A DNA stretch of 64,000 nucleotides, from the NCBI RefSeq assembly GCF_964656455.1, contig NC_135717.1, forward strand, positions 136,414,308 to 136,478,307. Reading direction: 5' to 3'. A program made the translations under genes and the position numbers. Positions 22,824 through 33,564 of this stretch are shown here, piece after piece. This stretch comes from Halichoerus grypus (lineage: Eukaryota; Chordata; Mammalia; Carnivora; Phocidae). Positions within the stretch are counted from its first letter, which is position 1. Each line of letters starts with the position of its first letter. The notes under the pieces were generated by a model. That model did no database searches, was not told the origin of the DNA, and saw only the letters and a program-made list of their open reading frames with translations.

Positions 22824-23015
22824 TTTTTTTTTTTTTTTAAGATTTTATTTATTTATTTGAGAGAGAGAGAGAGAGCATGAGCAGAGGGGCAGAGGGAGAG
22901 GGAGAAGCAGTCTCCCATTGAGCAGGGAGCCCAATGCAGGGCTTGATCCCAGGACCCTGGGATCTTGACCTGAGCCGAAGGCAGACACTTAACCAACGGA
23001 GCCACCCAGGTGCCC
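22824..23015 (-). mobile_element. carnivore SINE (SINEC)
   Basis: Poly-T, 'aagattttatttatttattt', GA-rich segment, 'gatcttgacctgagccgaag', reversed head 'gagccacccaggtgcccc'. TSD CATGGTATTTCTT (22811-22823) and CATGGCATTTCTT (23016-23028), one mismatch. Confidence 0.95.
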
Positions 23016-23028
23016 CATGGCATTTCTT

Positions 23029-24213
23029 GACCATAGTCCTGTGAATGGTCTTCTTAATCCTGCTCTACTGAAGCACTTTTTAAAAAATATTAAGAGGAAG
23101 CCCCTGTGAGCCTGTGACACTATGGTCAAAGTTGAGGCTCTCAGGAATAATTTCCTTGTAGGTGCACATACGCCTTGATATTATTCTTCTACTCCTCAAT
23201 CTCAGTAGCTTCAAAGGGAGTGCAGCATGAATTGCCAGTAATATCCTCAATAATAGGTGAACCATACAGAGCAGTACTGAGCATCAAGCGCTTTCCCCAC
23301 TCTTGTAAGGCTATAGTTGAATTCACCATTTTCTATCTACTGTCAACAGGGTTTGAGGTTCAGATGAATATAATCTTTTTCAGTTCCTCCTGTCATATAA
23401 TTCTGGCTAGTCTTTTCCATGTTATTTTTCTTTGTCTTACCATCCTCCTCTTCATCTCTACAATCTGAGAAGCTTACCTTCATTACCACATTTCTTGCTA
23501 TCTGAACATCATATTTCATTTTAGGCTCTCATTTCTTATCCAGATGAAAGTTCACTATGAGTATGACTCTGTTCTTTCAAAGTACCCATTCAAGCATTAC
23601 TTCTGTGCGGGGGGGGTGGGGGAAAGGGGGGGCTAGTGATACCATTATTTTGGTTTCTTAGCCAGGGTGTTCACCATTATCAATTCAGATGGTGAATGGA
23701 TCTTCAGGAAAGGACTCTCAGGCAAAATTCTCATCACAGAGAGAATAGTGGTTGTAAATTGTCATCACAAAAACAATTCAAAAAGACATTAATACAAAAT
23801 TATCCAAAAAAATACAAAATTATCTAATCTTAAATATGTATGCCTTTGTTTGCAGTCCTTTGACAAAACCTTTGAAGCCAGTTCTTGCAGCAGACCTCTA
23901 AATTATCAATTATTATCACTGCTTGTGTATACTAGGGCCAATAGCGATGATGTCTACAATGTGTACCTATTGTCCAACTTAGAATGCCTATTAAGTTTCT
24001 TAATGGCTCCTTAGCAAGGCATTCAAATGATCTCCTTTAGGAAAATTTAGTTTGGGATAAAAAGTGGGCAATCTTTGCTGGAGTATAAAGGTCTCTGTTT
24101 CTTTCCCATGTGCATGTCCCATAGCAGAGTGTGGATGCTGCTGGAGAGTGGGTAGTTGCAAGGAAAATAAACTGGGAGAAGAATGAGGAAAGCGTGTAAG
24201 GTTCTCACAAAAG
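23029..24213. other. unique DNA; G-rich tract
   Basis: No gene recognised. The plus strand carries G8-T-G5-AAA-G7 at 23609-23632, a potential G-quadruplex. Confidence 0.5.
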
Positions 24214-24221
24214 GTTTAGAT

Positions 24222-24439
24222 CAGAGGTTGGCAAATTTTCTCTGTAAAGAGTCAGATAGTAAATATTTTAGGTTCCAAGGGCTATATGGTCTCTGTGTAA
24301 CTACTTAATTCTGCTGTGGTCACATGGAAACACCCACAGACAATATGTAAACACATGAGCATAGCTAGGTTCCAGCAAACTTTACCAAATCAGGCAGCAA
24401 GCCAGATTTGGCCCATGGGCCATAGTTTGCCAACTCCTG
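24222..24439. mobile_element. hAT-type non-autonomous DNA transposon with TIRs
   Basis: The ends CAGAGGTTGGCAAA and TTTGCCAACTCCTG are near-perfect inverted repeats. The 8-bp flanks GTTTAGAT (24214-24221) and CATTAGAT (24440-24447) share six bases, as expected of a hAT TSD. The interior ('gtaaagagtcagatagtaaa', 'gccagatttggcccatgggc') is a common mammalian hAT-Charlie MITE whose exact name I do not assert. Confidence 0.75.
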
Positions 24440-24469
24440 CATTAGATAATAATAAAATTGATGTAATTA

Positions 24470-24605
24470 TGTTATGGAAAAGAGAACAAAAGTCATGGGT
24501 TCCAGACCCATCTCTGACACTAGCTGTCCAGGGGAAACATCTTCCCTAGTTAGCAAAATTTTCATAACTGTAAAATGAGAGGGTTAAACTTACCATTTCT
24601 AAAGT
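24470..24605 (+). repeat. MIR SINE remnant
   Basis: 'gggttccagacccatctctg', 'acactagctgtccagg' and 'cataactgtaaaatgagagg' follow the MIR consensus in sense direction. Confidence 0.6.
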
Positions 24606-27266
24606 TACTCTATTCTCTAAAATTAAATGAGTTTATACTGTGCTCATTTATCTTATCTTTAAGAAAAAGTTGATTGTATTATTTTTATAAAGACTAAATA
24701 AAAATCATTTAGAAAATCATGCTAATCATTTAAAGTGTTTTGAAATGGTTAACTTTTCTGGTCAGGAGAAAGGAAGAAAGCTCTTATTCCAAATATACAG
24801 AATGTTTTCTTAGTTTTCATTATGTATGATTCATTAGAATTTGTCATGGCTCCCTTAAGTAATCCCAGAGGACAGCAGGACACATAAAGCCCTAGGGAAT
24901 ACAGGACAGATGCAGTTAAAACTTTTTTTTTTTTTTTTCTGACTGAATCCTGTCTAAGAAAGAGCCATTTTTTACTTATACCAAATCATTCCTTTTATTA
25001 CAACCCTCACTGCTGACTAAAATAATCATTTCTGGATCCCATTCCATGCATTTATTTGACTCCAAGATTTTTGAAATGACCCTTTTTTCTGAACCTTATG
25101 AGAATCATAGTATCTGTGTTTCTATCATTCCCAATCTGTATATATCTGTAGGCACTTCGTGGCATGTTTGGGTCAACTTCTTTGTATAAAGAGAAAACAT
25201 AATTGCTCAAAAACCTTCCAGAAACAAATGTGACCCTGCTCTGCCTTGTCCACTAGATCCAGCCCTGAGACTTCATTTATATGTTAGCCTACCCCACAGA
25301 ATGATCTGACCTCTCTGGTGGGTCTAACCATGCCCTTAACCCAATCTTCAGCTTGAGTTTCACAAAATCAGAGCTATACATTTACTAAACCTATATTCAG
25401 ATGTTGATAACCACAGACAGTCTCATGAGACAAAGACCTACCTATTCAATAAAGTTTAATACGTATTTGTTGATTGTTAATTCTATCAGGCACTGATCTA
25501 GGAAAAGGGATTCAAACATAACCATTTAGCCTAGGTTTGAACCATCTTCTGGGGGTACTGAGAACATCTACCAGTACTTGTGTTACACGAGTGCAGTTAG
25601 TTATACTTGGTGGCATTCAATCTAGATAGTCTTCACAGAGGAACTACATTCTAGCTGTGATGGAAGGATAAGTGATACATCACTCAACAATCAGAGAAAA
25701 AGAAGGACAGTTCAGATAGAATAGATTAAGCCACAGTGAGAAGGAATTAATGAGAATTTGGGGCAAAACAGCAAGCTCAACATGTAAAATATTAAGAAAT
25801 ATGACCTGAGGTCAAGATGAAAATGCAGGTTGAAAACAAATTATAAAACTCTTGAATGTTGTATTAAGGAATTTGGATATTTTTATCCCCAAGGAAAAAA
25901 CAAAACAAAACACTGCACACTTTTGAGAGGAGGAATAATATAATCAGATTTAGAAAGTCAGCTTGTATGACATGGTTGAAAATGTATTAGATGAAGAAAA
26001 ATCTGGAATCAAAAAGACTGGTTAGGAAGATAACAAACTATGTCCCACAAAGAGGTATTGAATTTAATAGGGGGTGATGAAAATGACAAAAGGCAAAGCT
26101 GAGACATTTCCAATCTAGGTAGTGAAAAGACAGTATTTGGATAACACCTGGTGCTTTTGCTGTTTCTATACGGTGCTGCTAAATACACCCTGCTCACAGA
26201 GATGGCTCTTTTTAAAAAAATTTTTACTATTTATTTATTGTTCAAATTGATGGCTAATAAGAGCTGAATTGGGTTTACCACACTGATGTTAGAGCTTAAC
26301 TTCTATTGTTGCTTCCTCTAATTTAATCATTTCCTAGCTTTTTATTTTTTTCATTTTCTAAGTTCTTTAACCTGATCTATTTTATTCTCAAATGTTTTAC
26401 TTCATTTTGAGACATTCTCTAGTCAATTATATTCCTCCTCCCACTTCATAGATCACATGTTCCTGTGTCACAGAGTCTCATGGTAGGAAATTTTAAACAC
26501 TCTTGGGAATTACCAGCAGCTGTTTTTGATCTTTGAAAGAGTAGCTTCCATGGAATAATGGCTGCCCAATTGATAGTTTATCGGTAAGGAACTATAAGAA
26601 GTTAAGGCCAGTAAGGTAAAACACTTAATTGTGACAGCAAGAACAACAATAAGGTTGTAATTTCTTAGACAGAATCAAAGAAAATACTTTGTCCTTATTT
26701 AAGGGAGCTATGACCTTTTAATTTTTTAGTTTCTTTGTTTTATTGTTGTTGCTTTTTGTGTTTGTTTGAGAAGAGAAACCAATAGAGAAAGAGAATAAAT
26801 AATATAAATATTAAGAGAATAAATAAAATAAATATTAATATGTAAAGTTAACATCTATGAAATTGTCTTTTAAAAATATATATCAATGTATATTAATAAT
26901 TATTAAAAAGCTGCAATAAATAATACATAATAAAATAAGTATCAATAAAGAAAGAAATATTTAAATGTGGCCCATTATATATAATTATATTCTACTATGA
27001 GAAAATATTATGGTGTCTAATTTAGTGGTTAACACTTAAGAGATGCTCAATATGGATATGATGAATGAATTAAATCAATAAAGAAATTATTTATTTTACC
27101 TAAAGCAACCCTCAAGAGCATCCAGTGACCAGAGGTAACCTTTTAAGAACCACCATTGTACTTTTATTCTTATTTTAATCAATTAGGGATCTTTGCTTTT
27201 TATCTTCTCATGATTTTTTTTTCCTAAAATGTCAGGAGATGCAACTTAATAAGTTCTAAAATCTTG
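24606..27266. other. mostly unique AT-rich DNA
   Basis: A 19-T run sits near 24921-24938. About 25845-26030 resembles an unnamed ancient repeat ('ggaatttggatatttttatc ... aatcagatttagaaagtcag'). 26790-26960 is AT-rich low-complexity with AATAAATA motifs. No gene recognised. Confidence 0.4.
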
Positions 27267-27267
27267 C

Positions 27268-27677
27268 AGTTTTTTATTGTTTTTTATTTTAATTCCAGTA
27301 TGGCTAACATACAGTGTTATATTAGTTTCAGGTGTACAATATAGAGATTCAACAATTCTATACATTATTCAGTGCTCATAATGATAGGTGTACTCTTAAT
27401 TCCCATCACCTATTTAACCCATCCCCACCCGTCTCCCCTCTGGTGACCATCAGTTTGTTCTCTATATTTAAGAATCTGTTTCTTGGTTTGTTTCTCTCTT
27501 TCTCTCTCTTTTTTTTTCTTTGTTCATTTATTTTGTTTCTTAAATTCCACATATGAGTGAAATCATATGGTATTTGTCTCTCTGACTGACTTGTTTTGCT
27601 TAGCATTATACTCTCTAGCTCCATCCTGTTGTTGCAAATGGCAAGATTTCATTCTTTTTCATGACTGAATAATATTT

Positions 27678-27728
<51 letters not shown>

Positions 27729-28230
27729 CACACTTCTTCTTTATTCATTCATCTATCAATGGGCACTTGGGCTGCTTCCATAGTTTGGCAATTGTAAATA
27801 AGGCTGCAGTGAAAATAGGGGTACATGTATCCCTTTTATTTAGTGTTTTTGTATTTTTTGGGTACATACCCAGTAGTGTGATTCTTGGATTATATGGTAG
27901 TTCTATTTTTAACTTTTTGAGGACCCTCCATACTGTTTTCCACAGTGGCTGCACCAGTTTACATTCCCACCAACAGTGCACAAGGGTTTCTTTTTCTCCA
28001 CATCCTTGCTGATGCCTTTTGTTTCTCGTGTTTTTTATTTTAGCCATTCTGACTGTTGTGAGGTGATATCTCATTGTAGTTTTGATTTGCACTTCCCTGA
28101 TGATGAGTGATGTTGAGCATCTTTTCATGTCTGTTGGCCATCTGTATGTCTTCTTTGGAGAAATGTCTGTTCATGTCTTCTGCCCATTTTTAAATTGGGT
28201 TACTTGTTTTTTGGGTTTTTTATTTGCTTT
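27268..28230 (-). mobile_element. LINE-1 3' end (ORF2 C-terminus and 3'UTR) with internal (TG)n
   Basis: On the plus strand the element opens with 'ttttaattccagtatggcta' and 'atattagtttcaggtgtaca' (3'UTR), then ORF2. The minus-strand reading at 27745-28128 contains the ORF2p Cys-rich block ([18 protein letters not shown]) and 'LLGMYPKNT'. A (TG)n microsatellite interrupts ORF2 at 27681-27724. Similarity ends near 28230, so it is 5'-truncated. No convincing TSD was found. Confidence 0.9.
27681..27724. repeat. (TG)n microsatellite inside L1
   Basis: About 22 uninterrupted TG units, followed by 'tatacacac'. They sit directly after the L1 ORF2 phrase 'aataatatttcag', where other L1 copies have a short TATA stretch. 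Confidence 0.95.
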
Positions 28231-28339
28231 TTATATTTGATAAACACCCAAGTATTATGAAATAATGACTTAATCATTAATTTATGCTATTATTTTATGT
28301 TATTTCATATGGGTTATTAACATTTAAAATAAGTAAAAT

Positions 28340-28480
28340 TAGCTTTTTTAAGCATTTATTTAGCTTCTACAATGTGGCTTTATGTACTGAGAATACAAAG
28401 ATGAATGAGCATTATCTTTACTCTGAATGGCTCACAGCTTAGTAGTGTGATTGGAGAGAGACTAATCAATAATTATACAA
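28340..28480. repeat. L2-like remnant
   Basis: 'catttatttagcttctacaa', 'actgagaatacaaagatgaa' and 'atggctcacagcttagtagt' resemble the L2/MIR-type phrase 'gagcacctactatgtgcc ... ggagctcacagtctag'. Low divergence-adjusted certainty. Confidence 0.4.
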
Positions 28481-28734
28481 TATGAAAATGCTAAATTTGA
28501 TATAGACATGCGATGTGAAGAACATAAATTTAATAAAACTCTATCCAAAAAACATGTATTACTCACATAGTATATATTAGATTTTATGTTAGGCCCATCC
28601 CTAATTACCAGATAGCCTAAAACCTCCTTGCCCAGTAGGGATACAGACATGTAAACAACACATTTTACTATTCTGCAGTACATAGAAAAATATAATAAAC
28701 AAAAGTAGCACATAGTGGTACTGATGACCTCTGT

Positions 28735-29185
28735 GTCAGTTGGAATCCTCCAAGAAGCAGAGGCCAAGACGGGATTTGATTTGCAGGAAATTTATTTGGA
28801 AACCACTTATGAAATATAAAGATAAAGGTAGCAGGAGTAGACAGAGAGAGGCTTCAAAGCACAGTGCAGGTCTTCATTTGTAAAAGCAGAGAAGAAAATG
28901 ATGATTGAATAGAAAGGGCCTTATTGCAGCATGTTCTGGCCAGGCTGATGAGGGATCCCAAAGCAAATTTCCCCGTTAAGAAATCTCTCACCTGGCAGCA
29001 AGGGGCTGGCACTAATATACTGCCATGCTTCATTACATTGCAGCCCAAGGAAAATGTGGCCTCAGTGTAAATACAATGATGGATCAAAGAGTGGGAGCTG
29101 AGTTGTTGATCAACCATGACCACAGCAGCAGATTCTCTTTAAAAGAAATCTGTGTGGCTCCACTGTAGAGACCTAATTTTCCTTT
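28735..29185 (-). repeat. ERVL-type LTR, left copy
   Basis: 'aatcctccaagaagcagagg', 'ttgcaggaaatttatttgga' and 'gctggcactaatatactgcc' are matched in order and spacing by the right copy at 31455-31860. For example, the 'aaatttatt' and 'ggcactaatatactgcc' blocks lie 217 bp apart here and 226 bp apart there. The pair flanks the integrase remnant, so these look like the two LTRs of one old provirus on the minus strand. Confidence 0.6.
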
Positions 29186-29485
29186 TAGGACTGGAAAGCC
29201 ATTCCTTCAGGGTTCTCATTGGTTTCTTTTCCTGAGAGAAAGTGTAGAAGGGGAGGTTAGGGAAATGAATGACGTCTGTCATTGCAGTTGATCTTGGGAA
29301 TGAAGCTAATACTTGTCCTCTCCTTTATCTGCTAGCTATGCTAAACTTCCTTTACTCTCTGCCATCACTCCAGCAAGTCCTGATGGATTATTTGGTGGTG
29401 TGACACAATCTTTCATTCCTGAAGGGTCTGAACCCTTGAAAACCACACATTTCTCAGCACATGTTGTTGAATGTCTCCATTCTCT

Positions 29486-29519
29486 GTAAATTAGGTGAGA
29501 GAGTAAATTAGGTGAGAGA
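29486..29519. repeat. 17-bp tandem duplication
   Basis: GTAAATTAGGTGAGAGA occurs twice in direct succession (29486-29502 and 29503-29519) with no mismatch, so the duplication is probably recent relative to the surrounding provirus remnant. Confidence 0.9.
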
Positions 29520-29850
29520 GTACCCAAGCAGATCACCTGGCTTCCACATGTATTCTTCCCTGGCCCCATTGTGTGAAAACAGCCCTATCTCCTCCTGTTG
29601 ATCAGGGTCAACTACTCTTGCCAACATGGTGATTCCATTTCCCCAAACACAAGGAGTCCAAAGTGGTCTAGCAGCAGTTCTAACTTAAAATTCAATGATT
29701 CTCTTGAGGTGTCACCTGTCTTTCTGTGTTCCCTGCTTGAGAATTGGGACTTCCCATCTTCAGAGCTATAGGTTTGGGGGATAGGGAACATCAGGTCCCC
29801 CAGTGAGTCTGGGAGCAATAATTAGTAGGACTACTCTTACTTCCATCCCA

Positions 29851-30201
29851 TTTTAGTTTGTTTGGGCTGCTACAACAAAATACCACAGACTGAGTAGCTT
29901 ATAAACAGCAGAAATTTATTGCTTACAGTTCTGGAGGCTAGAAGTCTAAGATCATGGTGCCAGCATGGTCTGGTGAAGCGCCTCTGCCAGAATGTATACT
30001 TCTCATTTTATCCTCACATGGTGGAAGGGACTAGGGATCTCTCTGAAGTCCCCTTTTATAAGGCACTAATTTCATTCATGGGACTCCACCCTTGTGACCT
30101 AAGCACCTCCCAAAGTCCCTACCTCCTAGTAATATCACACTGGAAGTTTAAGATTTCAACTTATGAATGTTGGTAGACACAAATATTCAGACCATAGTGC
30201 A
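29851..30201 (-). repeat. MLT1A-type (ERVL-MaLR) solo LTR
   Basis: 'tttgggctgctacaacaaaa', 'cacagactgagtagcttata', 'cagttctggaggctagaagt', 'tcctcacatggtggaaggga', 'tcatgggactccacccttgt' and 'gatttcaacttatgaatgtt' follow the reverse complement of MLT1A over its whole length. A possible 5-bp TSD is CATCC on both sides. It lies inside the ERVL remnant, so it inserted later. Confidence 0.85.
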
Positions 30202-31454
30202 TCCTTTGACTCCAGGATCTACAAATTCTTTTAAATAGGGCCACCAAACACATTCAAACTTTTTTGATTTTTACTATATGTCCTACCTCCTGAAGTCTGG
30301 CACCCTTTCATATTGCCTCCACAGTAATGTTTCAGCTATGTCATCCAGTAATCTATGAGACTGACTGCTTCTGGATAGTGTGATTTGTGATTGGATCAGC
30401 AAAGCCCATTATCCCAGGTCATAGGTTGCACTCTTACAATTCTTTCACTGTAAAGTGAGTCTGCAGATCATATAATAAGCAGTGGGATTCCATGTCTGTA
30501 AGTAAGGCATTTTGTAATCTCCCAGACTGTGTTGCTGGCTAAGGCTGTATAGGCAGGAAAGTCAAACATATACTAGAATAGGTATCTATTCTTATCAGGA
30601 CAAACCACTGGCATTCTAGGATGGAAGTGGTAGAATTGTGACAGAAGAGTTTGTTTCTTGCCTCATGGAAAAGTACCCAATTGGGGGTTCAGCATTAGCA
30701 TCCATTGCTAGCAAATTGTACCCTCAGTCATTTATGCCTTGATTGACTTTGGTGAGTGGGAACCCATTATATTGAACCTATGTGTGGCCTCTTTATCACC
30801 CATCATTGGCCACTTCATTCATGTGCTCATGATGCAAGATCCAGAGTGGCCTATTATGAACACTGGCTAAAGTCAACTGGTTGAGTTATTTTGTCTACTT
30901 AGTTGCTCAGTGCTTCTTCTCCTGCATTCAGCTTTGGCTATCATCCTAACAGTGAGTTTGCCTCAATCCCTGAAGTCCTTGATGGGTTGTTAAATCCTAT
31001 GTTCTAAGAAAGTTCCCGTAATTCAACACATTCAACACATTCTGATCTTATGTTCTGATGAAGCACCCTCAAAATCCAATCCCAGTAATATTCCTCTGGC
31101 TCCTGATGGTACATGCTAAATAATTCTTGTGCATATCTTGATATGTAATTTCTTTATTTCCTTATCAGTCCCAGCAGGTCCCCAGCTGGTATATGCTGAA
31201 GTTTAATATTACATATTGGCCTAGCAACCAGGAGAGGCACAACACTTGAGGGAACTCCTTTGGCCTTAGGGTGGTTTTTCTCTCTACCAGATTATTTACC
31301 AAGCTTACACTGGGGAAATATTCAGCAGTTGGGCTACCACCTTGAACTAGGGACTATTGTGCCCTCGTATTGCACTCAGTATAGGCTCCTTTGCCATTCG
31401 CCAAAACCCCATCTTACTGCCTGTTTCCTTGGACCACTCCTGGCCCTACCTGTA

Positions 31455-31860
31455 TCTATTTGGGTCCTCTGAAAAATGGATGCTAAGATACAAGAAATTT
31501 ATTGGGGCAAATATTTGTGAAGAATAAAGGGATGGGAGCTGGAGTAGGCAGAGTCTTTATACCATGATTCAGATCTGAGAGATATAAAAATAGAGAGGGA
31601 AATAAGAACTGGGTAAGAATAGCCTTATACTCTAGTATACTTATAAAAAAAATAAAAGCCTCAGCCAGAACCCCTAAGTAAAAGTTACCCATTAGAGAGA
31701 TACTGCATTGAGTAAAAGTGGGCCAACACTGGTACTATGCTCAGTTATTGGCTAGGAGCAGCCTGGGGAAACATGGTTTCTGTGTAAATGCAGTAGTGGT
31801 TCTAAAGGGACAATAGCTGACTATCATTCCATCCAAGGTCACCGTATCAGTTTCCCTTAT
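31455..31860 (-). repeat. ERVL-type LTR, right copy
   Basis: 'ggtcctctgaaaaatggatg', 'acaagaaatttattggggca' and 'aggagcagcctggggaaaca' are homologous in order to the LTR at 28735-29185. For a minus-strand provirus this would be the 5' LTR. Confidence 0.6.
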
Positions 31861-32354
31861 AGAAGATCTGAGTGATGTACTTCCATGGCTGCTCCTTTAT
31901 TTGTATATTCAGAAAATACTTCTTTTTTTGGAGAAATAGAATTAAACTGAATTTGAAATATGTTTCCCAGTTGTACAACAAAAGTTTATTCTGAGAAAAA
32001 AATAATATACAAGGGCACTTGTATACCACTGACTAAATGCCACGGATTTAGGATCAGAAAAAAATTAGATTCTATAATATTAATTGTGAATAAATAACAT
32101 AATTCTCTTATAAAGTTGTTGAGTAAGAAGGGGCATGTTTTAATAGGGACAATTTTATAAACAAATACATAAGGACACAAAACCATATAGAATAATCTAA
32201 AATATGAAAGATATTACTACCAAATTAAAAATGCTCATTAATATACTTTCAGGCAAATAGCATTATTTTTAAGTTATCCCAAAAAATGGAAAATAGAAAA
32301 AATATAAAATTCAAAATATATTCAAGTTGTATGTATTTTCCTAAATCATCATTT
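31861..32354. other. unique AT-rich DNA, no gene seen
   Basis: No repeat or gene recognised. Confidence 0.4.
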
Positions 32355-32371
32355 AAAAATCCCTATTCATG

Positions 32372-32593
32372 GGTCACATGGGTGGCTCAGTCAGTTAAGT
32401 ATCTGACTTTGGCTCAGGTCATCATCTCAGGGTCCTGAGATCGAGGCCTGCATCAGGATCCCTGCTCCCCATGGAGTCTGTTTGGGATTCCCTCTCTCCC
32501 TCTCCATTTGCCCCTCCCCCTGCTTGCTCCCTCTGTCTTTCTCTCTCAAATAAATAAATAAAATCTTTAAAAAATAAAAAAATAAAAGAAAAT
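32372..32593 (+). mobile_element. carnivore SINE, older subfamily
   Basis: Head 'gtcacatgggtggctcagtc', 'ggctcaggtcatcatctcag', then a variant body ('catggagtctgtttgggatt') and 'aaataaataaataaaatctt' tail. TSD AAAAATCCCTATTCATG (32355-32371) and AAAAATCCTTATTCATG (32594-32610), one mismatch in 17. Confidence 0.95.
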
Positions 32594-32610
32594 AAAAATC
32601 CTTATTCATG

Positions 32611-33345
32611 ACCAATATTACAAGCAGTCTGTCAGAGGCCCATCCAGAGTAAAGAGTCCTTTTAATCTGTGGAATGCAATGGCACATTTTATTCTCGGGA
32701 GAACAAAATGAGCTTCTGGCATCAGTGACATGTATGGGATCTAGTTATTTGAAATAATGGTATGAACAAAAACAGCGTAAGGACTATTCAATTATTTAGA
32801 AGCATGCCATGTACAGACAGTAAAACACTATTGACATCACCAATAATCAGTTGAAGTCAGAAAGTACCTTGAAAACCAAATAGCAGAGAGATTTCATAAC
32901 ATAATTTTCACATTTTTTTTTATGTAGGCAAAAGTAGTCAGTCTCACTGAAAAAACTGCAGTCAGATTTCCTTAAAGTGGAATTTTTTCTAGTGCTGCAG
33001 GTAACAACGTTATAAATTTCAACATCTACCAAAGTACATCTTTATTTTCAAGTTGAGAGCACATTATATACTGTGATTTATGAAGTTAAAGATAAAAGAA
33101 CTGTTCTCTTATGAAAAGGTTTCCAATTTCATGGGGAAATTACTACTATTATAATTTATTTGCTGGTAGTGAGATTGCTGTCACAAGTTATTTGAGCACA
33201 TTTGCCTTAAAGATGTTGTTGTTATCCTCTGGCGTTTATAGAATATAAGACGTCCCTGTAACTAACACTTTTAAGATGTTAGCAGCACCAGCTATTAATT
33301 ACTTTGCCTATAATGCATGCATATAATTCAACTTCTAGAGAATGA
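32611..33345. other. unique DNA, no gene seen
   Basis: No repeat or gene recognised. Confidence 0.4.
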
Positions 33346-33349
33346 TGGG

Positions 33350-33560
33350 TCAGGAGAGAATTAATATTTATTGAGAGCTAACTTAAGTCAGGAGCTGTGC
33401 TAAGCTTTTTATGTAAAACTTATAAATCTTTAGAGCTGCATGAAATAGGTATTACCCTATTTTAAAGATAAGGAAACATGACCCAGAGAGCCTGAGTAAG
33501 TAGACCAGGTCGTATGGCTACTAAAGGGCCAAGCTGGACTTGAGGCCTCATTCATCATTA
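33350..33560 (-). repeat. MIR SINE remnant
   Basis: 'gaaataggtattaccctatt', 'aaagataaggaaacatgacc', 'agtagaccaggtcgtatggc' and 'gggccaagctggacttgagg' are the reverse complement of the MIR core and tRNA-related half. Confidence 0.75.
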
Positions 33561-33564
33561 TGCC

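Larger units (their letters stand above)
29186..31454 (-). mobile_element. ERVL-type endogenous retrovirus internal remnant (integrase region)
   Basis: On the minus strand the segment near 30430-30620 reads as a decayed retroviral integrase core: an IDTYS block at 30575-30589 and an HGIP block at 30483-30494, in the order and spacing of ERVL pol, with an in-frame stop just after HGIP. The rest of the internal region is too decayed to name. An MLT1-type LTR is inserted at 29851-30201, and a 17-bp unit is tandemly repeated at 29486-29519. No ORF of useful length survives, so this is an inactive fossil. Confidence 0.65.
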
